Of a stretch of DNA of 64,000 nt, positions 60,537-64,000 are shown one piece after another. The stretch spans positions 62,001 to 126,000 of the forward strand of contig DEVL01000005.1 in NCBI GenBank assembly GCA_002363385.1, read 5' to 3'. Made by a program: the position numbers and the translations under genes. The notes below the pieces were generated by a model that was given only the letters and a program-made list of their open reading frames with translations, did no database searches and was not told where the DNA came from. Numbering within the stretch: position 1 is the stretch's first letter; the number at the start of each line of letters is the position of its first letter. The DNA comes from Stenotrophomonas maltophilia (GTDB lineage Bacteria; Pseudomonadota; Gammaproteobacteria; Xanthomonadales; Xanthomonadaceae).

Positions 60537-63269
60537 TCAGCTCAGCTGACCATGGCAGTGCTTGTACTTCTTGCCGCTGCCGCACGGGCACGGATCGTTG
60601 CGGCCGACCTTCGGCTCATCGCGGCTGACCTGCGGCACGCCATTCTGCGCCGCCTCCACCTGCGCGGCCTCTTCGTCCGCACCGTAACCGCCCGCGTCCT
60701 GGTGCTGGAACTGCGACTGCAGCAGACGCGCTTCGGCCTGCTGGCGCTCGGCCTGCTCCAGGGCAGCCACTTCCTCTTCGCTGCGGATGCGCACGCGCGC
60801 CAGCAAGGTCACCACTTCGCGCTTCACGTTCTCCAGCATCTCCGAGAACAGCTCGAACGCTTCCTTCTTGTATTCCTGCTTCGGCTGCTTCTGCGCATAA
60901 CCACGCAGGTAGATGCCCTGGCGCAGGTAATCCATGCGCGCCAGATGCTCCTTCCAGCTCTGATCCAGCACGGTCAGCATCACGTGCTTCTCCAGCGCGC
61001 GCATGGTCTCGTCGCCCACGCCGGCTTCCTTCGCCGCGAAGTGCTCGTCCACCTTGGCCTGCACCTTCTCGGCGATGCCCTCGGCGTCCAGCTCCTCGTG
61101 CGACTTGACCAGCTCGGTCAGCGACATGTCGATGCCGAAGTCCGAGGCCAGCGTGGCTTCCAGACCCTGCAGGTCCCACTGCTCGTCGATCGAGTTCGGC
61201 GGCACGAAGCGCGCCACCACGTCGAAGATCACATCGCCACGGATGCCATCCACGTTGTCCTTCACCGACTCGGCGTCCAGCAGCTCATCGCGCTGGCTGT
61301 AGATCACCTTGCGCTGATCGTTGTTGACGTCGTCGAAGTCCAGCAGGTTCTTGCGGATATCGAAGTTGTGCGCTTCGACCTTGCGCTGCGCCTTCTCGAT
61401 CTGGCGGCTGACCAGACGATCTTCGATGACGTCGTCTTCCTTCATGCCCATCATGCGCATCGCCTTCTGGACCCAGTCCGAGGCGAAGATGCGCATCAGG
61501 TTGTCTTCCAGCGACAGGTAGAAACGGGACGAACCCGGATCGCCCTGGCGGCCCGAGCGGCCACGCAGCTGGTTATCGATACGACGCGACTCATGGCGCT
61601 CGGTGCCGACGATGTGCAGGCCACCGGCTGCCTTGACTGCATCATGGCGGACCTGCCACTCGGCCTTGACCTGGGCGCGCTGTTCCGGCGTCGCCTCTTC
61701 GCCCAGCTCGTGCAGCTGCGCTTCCAGCGAACCGCCCAGCACGATGTCGGTACCACGGCCGGCCATGTTGGTGGCGATGGTCACCGCGCCCGGCATGCCG
61801 GCGTTGGCGATGATGGTCGCTTCGCGGTCATGCTGCTTGGCGTTGAGCACTTCGTGGTGCACACCGGCCTTGGTCAGGTGCTCGGACAGCATTTCCGAGG
61901 TTTCGATCGAGGTGGTACCCACCAGCACCGGCTGGCCGCGCTCGTTGCAGGCCTGGATATCGGCCAGCACCGCGTTGAACTTGCCGTTGCGGTTGAGGAA
62001 CACCTGGTCCGAACCGTCCTTGCGGATGGTCGGGCGGTTGGTCGGGATCACCACCACTTCCAGGTTGTAGATGCTCTGGAATTCGTAGGCTTCCGTATCG
62101 GCCGTACCGGTCATGCCGGACAGCTTCTTGTACATGCGGAACAGGTTCTGGAAGGTGATGCTGGCCAGCGTCTGGTTCTCGCGCTGGACCGGCACGCCTT
62201 CCTTCGCTTCCACGGCCTGGTGCAGGCCATCGGACCAGCGGCGGCCGGCCAGGGTGCGGCCGGTGAATTCATCGACGATCACCACTTCGCCATCGCGCAC
62301 GATGTAATCCACGTCGCGCTGGTAGATGGCATGCGCGCGCAGGGCGGCGTTGAGGTGATGCACCACGGTCAGGTTCTGCGCGGCGTACAGGCCTTCGGTC
62401 TCGGCATTGAGGATGCCGGCTTCGACCAGCAGCGCCTCGGCATGCTCCATGCCCGCCTCGGACAGATGGACCTGCTTGCCCTTCTCGTCGACCCAGAAAT
62501 CGCCCTCGCCTTCCTCGGCTTCCTGCTTGATCAGGTGCGGGACAATGCGGTTGACGCGGATGTACAGCTCCGGGGAATCATCGGCCGGGCCGGAAATGAT
62601 CAGCGGCGTACGGGCTTCATCGATCAGGATCGAGTCGACTTCATCGACGATGGCGTAGTGCAGGCCGCGCTGGTGGCGGTCTGCGCGCGACAGCGCCATG
62701 TTGTCGCGCAGGTAATCGAAGCCGAATTCGTTGTTGGTGCCGTAGGTGATGTCGCTGGCATAGGCCTCGCGCTTGTCGCCGTGCGGCATGCCCGGGTAGA
62801 CCACGCCCACGCTCAGGCCGAGCCAGTTGTAGAGCTTGCCCATCTGCGCCGAGTCACGGCGGGCCAGGTAGTCATTCACGGTGACCACGTGGACGCCCTT
62901 GCCTTCCAGCGCATTGAGGTAGACCGGCAGCGTGGCGACCAGGGTCTTGCCTTCACCGGTGCGCATTTCGGCGATCTTGCCCAGGTGCAGGACCATGCCG
63001 CCGATCAGCTGCACGTCGTAGTGGCGCATGCCCAGAACGCGGCGGCTGGCTTCGCGGCAGACCGCGAAGGCTTCCGGCAGCACCTTGTCCAGGGCTTCAC
63101 CGTCAGCGATGCGCTGCTTGAATTCCGGGGTCTTGGCCTTGAGCTGCTCGTCGGAGAGCTTTTCGATTTCCGGCTCCAACGCATTGACCTTGGCGACGAT
63201 GCGGTTGAGCTGGCGCAGCTGTCGTTCATTACGACTGCCGAAGACGCGGGTAAGCAGGCTGTTGATCAT
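60537..63269 (-). CDS. secA: Preprotein translocase ATPase SecA
   Basis: A 910-residue motor of Sec protein export. Visible are [14 protein letters not shown] (Walker A), [21 protein letters not shown] (Walker B and DEAD-like loop), the preprotein cross-linking region, [17 protein letters not shown] in the second nucleotide domain, and the C-terminal zinc-binding [12 protein letters not shown], which binds SecB. Start at 63269 ([16 protein letters not shown]) is the family N-terminus. No secM is present; upstream lie an M23 peptidase gene and a promoter/hairpin region. mutT-ThiE follows beyond the terminator and repeats. Confidence 0.97.
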   Translation of the reverse strand: MINSLLTRVFGSRNERQLRQLNRIVAKVNALEPEIEKLSDEQLKAKTPEFKQRIADGEALDKVLPEAFAVCREASRRVLGMRHYDVQLIGGMVLHLGKIAEMRTGEGKTLVATLPVYLNALEGKGVHVVTVNDYLARRDSAQMGKLYNWLGLSVGVVYPGMPHGDKREAYASDITYGTNNEFGFDYLRDNMALSRADRHQRGLHYAIVDEVDSILIDEARTPLIISGPADDSPELYIRVNRIVPHLIKQEAEEGEGDFWVDEKGKQVHLSEAGMEHAEALLVEAGILNAETEGLYAAQNLTVVHHLNAALRAHAIYQRDVDYIVRDGEVVIVDEFTGRTLAGRRWSDGLHQAVEAKEGVPVQRENQTLASITFQNLFRMYKKLSGMTGTADTEAYEFQSIYNLEVVVIPTNRPTIRKDGSDQVFLNRNGKFNAVLADIQACNERGQPVLVGTTSIETSEMLSEHLTKAGVHHEVLNAKQHDREATIIANAGMPGAVTIATNMAGRGTDIVLGGSLEAQLHELGEEATPEQRAQVKAEWQVRHDAVKAAGGLHIVGTERHESRRIDNQLRGRSGRQGDPGSSRFYLSLEDNLMRIFASDWVQKAMRMMGMKEDDVIEDRLVSRQIEKAQRKVEAHNFDIRKNLLDFDDVNNDQRKVIYSQRDELLDAESVKDNVDGIRGDVIFDVVARFVPPNSIDEQWDLQGLEATLASDFGIDMSLTELVKSHEELDAEGIAEKVQAKVDEHFAAKEAGVGDETMRALEKHVMLTVLDQSWKEHLARMDYLRQGIYLRGYAQKQPKQEYKKEAFELFSEMLENVKREVVTLLARVRIRSEEEVAALEQAERQQAEARLLQSQFQHQDAGGYGADEEAAQVEAAQNGVPQVSRDEPKVGRNDPCPCGSGKKYKHCHGQLS

Positions 63270-63341
63270 TGAAGGAACCGGTTGGAATGAGACGCCCCAA
63301 CGGCGGCGCTTTCCCCGGGGGATGCGCACGCCGCAAACGAA

Positions 63342-63362
63342 ACAGGGCGCACCGCGCCCTGT
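63342..63362 (-). terminator. Hairpin between the M23 peptidase gene and secA
   Basis: Stem acagggcgc/gcgccctgt followed on the minus strand by tttcg. It may end the M23 transcript, but a minus-strand TACAAT (63375-63380 region) just upstream could start secA transcription before it, making it an attenuator or 5' structure. Confidence 0.6.
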
Positions 63363-63437
63363 CTATGGCAACACCCATTGTAGCTTGGGACGGGGGTCCG
63401 GCGTTTCAAGCACCCCCGTTCAAGTTCGTTACCGTGA

Positions 63438-64000
63438 TCAGCCCCGCGAAACGCGGCCGACCGGGGTGTTGCCGCCATCACCAAGGAACTTGCGCGGATT
63501 GACCACCTGGCCGCGTTCCCAGACCTCGAAGTGCACGTGGGCACCGGTGGAACGGCCCGTGGAACCGGCCTTGGCCACTTCCTGGCCGGCCCGGACCAGA
63601 TCGCCCGGCTTCACCACCAAGCGCGAATTGTGCGCATAGCGGGTCACATAGCCGTTGCCATGGTCCACATCGACCACGTTGCCGTACCCGCCCTTCACGC
63701 CGGCGAAGCTGACCACGCCGTCGGCCACCGACATCACCGGGTCACCGACCTTGGCGTGGAAATCCATGCCCTTGTGGGTGGCCGCACCGCGACCGAACGG
63801 ATCGCTGCGGGTGCCGAAGTTGGAGGTGATGTAGGTGTTGCGGATCGGCATGCGCGAAGGCACGGCGTTCTGTTCGAGCTGGTGGTCGAACATCAGCGAT
63901 TCCATCACCGACAGCTGGCGGCCTGAAGCAGCAAAGCGCTGCTCCAGCACCTGTAAGTCGGCGTTGACCGCACTGACCGGAATGTCCTGGGTCGGGCCGG
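63438..64000 (-). CDS. M23 (LytM-type) metallopeptidase, N-terminal part beyond the window
   Basis: The frame is open to the window edge, so at least 187 residues of the C-terminal part are present. The LytM domain shows THKGMDFHAKVGDPV (HxxxD zinc ligands), GYGNVVDVDHGNGYVTRYAH and STGAHVHFEVWERG (HxH). The upstream part, with ASGRQLSVMESLM and the LEQRFA helix, looks like a coiled coil of an NlpD/EnvC/MepM-type protein. It should cleave, or regulate cleavage of, peptidoglycan cross-links in the periplasm. It lies upstream of secA, as in several gammaproteobacteria between lpxC and secA. Confidence 0.9.
   Translation of the reverse strand, partial: GPTQDIPVSAVNADLQVLEQRFAASGRQLSVMESLMFDHQLEQNAVPSRMPIRNTYITSNFGTRSDPFGRGAATHKGMDFHAKVGDPVMSVADGVVSFAGVKGGYGNVVDVDHGNGYVTRYAHNSRLVVKPGDLVRAGQEVAKAGSTGRSTGAHVHFEVWERGQVVNPRKFLGDGGNTPVGRVSRG

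Noticed and set aside
60552..63272. 906-codon open frame antisense to secA
   Set aside because: Mirrors secA codon for codon; no recognisable motif and no ribosome-binding site. GC-rich third positions keep the opposite frame open.

Overview
The window is 64 kb of GC-rich chromosomal DNA. It is most likely from the Xanthomonadaceae and closest in feel to Stenotrophomonas. The case rests on gene order (lptD-surA-pdxA-rsmA-apaG-apaH, lgt-thyA-folA, mutT-secA), on protein character (LptD, a ColR/VgrR-type regulator, the HemP/DUF6607 hemin locus), and on short GTAG-headed palindromes between genes that resemble the SMAG/REP repeats known from S. maltophilia. I saw no tRNA, rRNA, CRISPR array, insertion sequence or prophage. 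Coding density is very high and many neighbouring genes overlap by ATGA, GTGA or TGATG.

Bases 1-12987: the 3' part of rlmM, an EF-hand protein, two ubiquinone-biosynthesis hydroxylases on the minus strand, a small membrane protein, a cobalamin adenosyltransferase, a histone-deacetylase-like hydrolase, and then the envelope/RNA-maintenance run lptD-surA-pdxA-rsmA-apaG-apaH. Bases 13031-20848, mostly minus strand: folA-thyA-lgt, two TPM-domain proteins with lemA, a TerC-like protein, dgkA, an SGNH hydrolase and a sensor kinase. The cognate ColR-like regulator follows at 21015-21728. Bases 21806-25662: tesA, divergent from the ybbA-ybbP transporter pair. Bases 25889-27726: a Fur-controlled hemin locus. 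Then come an aldo/keto reductase, a CNT nucleoside transporter and a ribokinase.

Bases 32423-36136 hold the most unusual unit: a compact azole-forming RiPP (TOMM) operon. It encodes an E1-like, RRE-bearing partner protein with a CxxC...CxxC zinc site, a membrane protein with a Thr/Ser/Cys block after a GGG, a YcaO cyclodehydratase ending in a proline-rich tail, and a SagB-like FMN dehydrogenase. An ATGA-coupled 45-codon ORF containing three cysteines follows. No exporter, protease or classical precursor is evident, and a PAP2 phosphatase gene lies divergently 76 bp away.

Bases 36192-64000 return to housekeeping: dusB, a methyltransferase, envelope hydrolases, metK, ppc, an S9 peptidase, ahcY behind a recognisable SAH riboswitch, a LytS/LytTR two-component pair, metF, a Nudix-ThiE fusion, secA and the start of an M23 peptidase gene. 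Eight genes carry a TANNNT hexamer exactly six bases before the start codon and no Shine-Dalgarno, which suggests leaderless mRNAs. Two families of dispersed intergenic repeats (25.7 and 60.3 kb; 31.5 and 60.1 kb) and several REP-like hairpins fill the few larger gaps.
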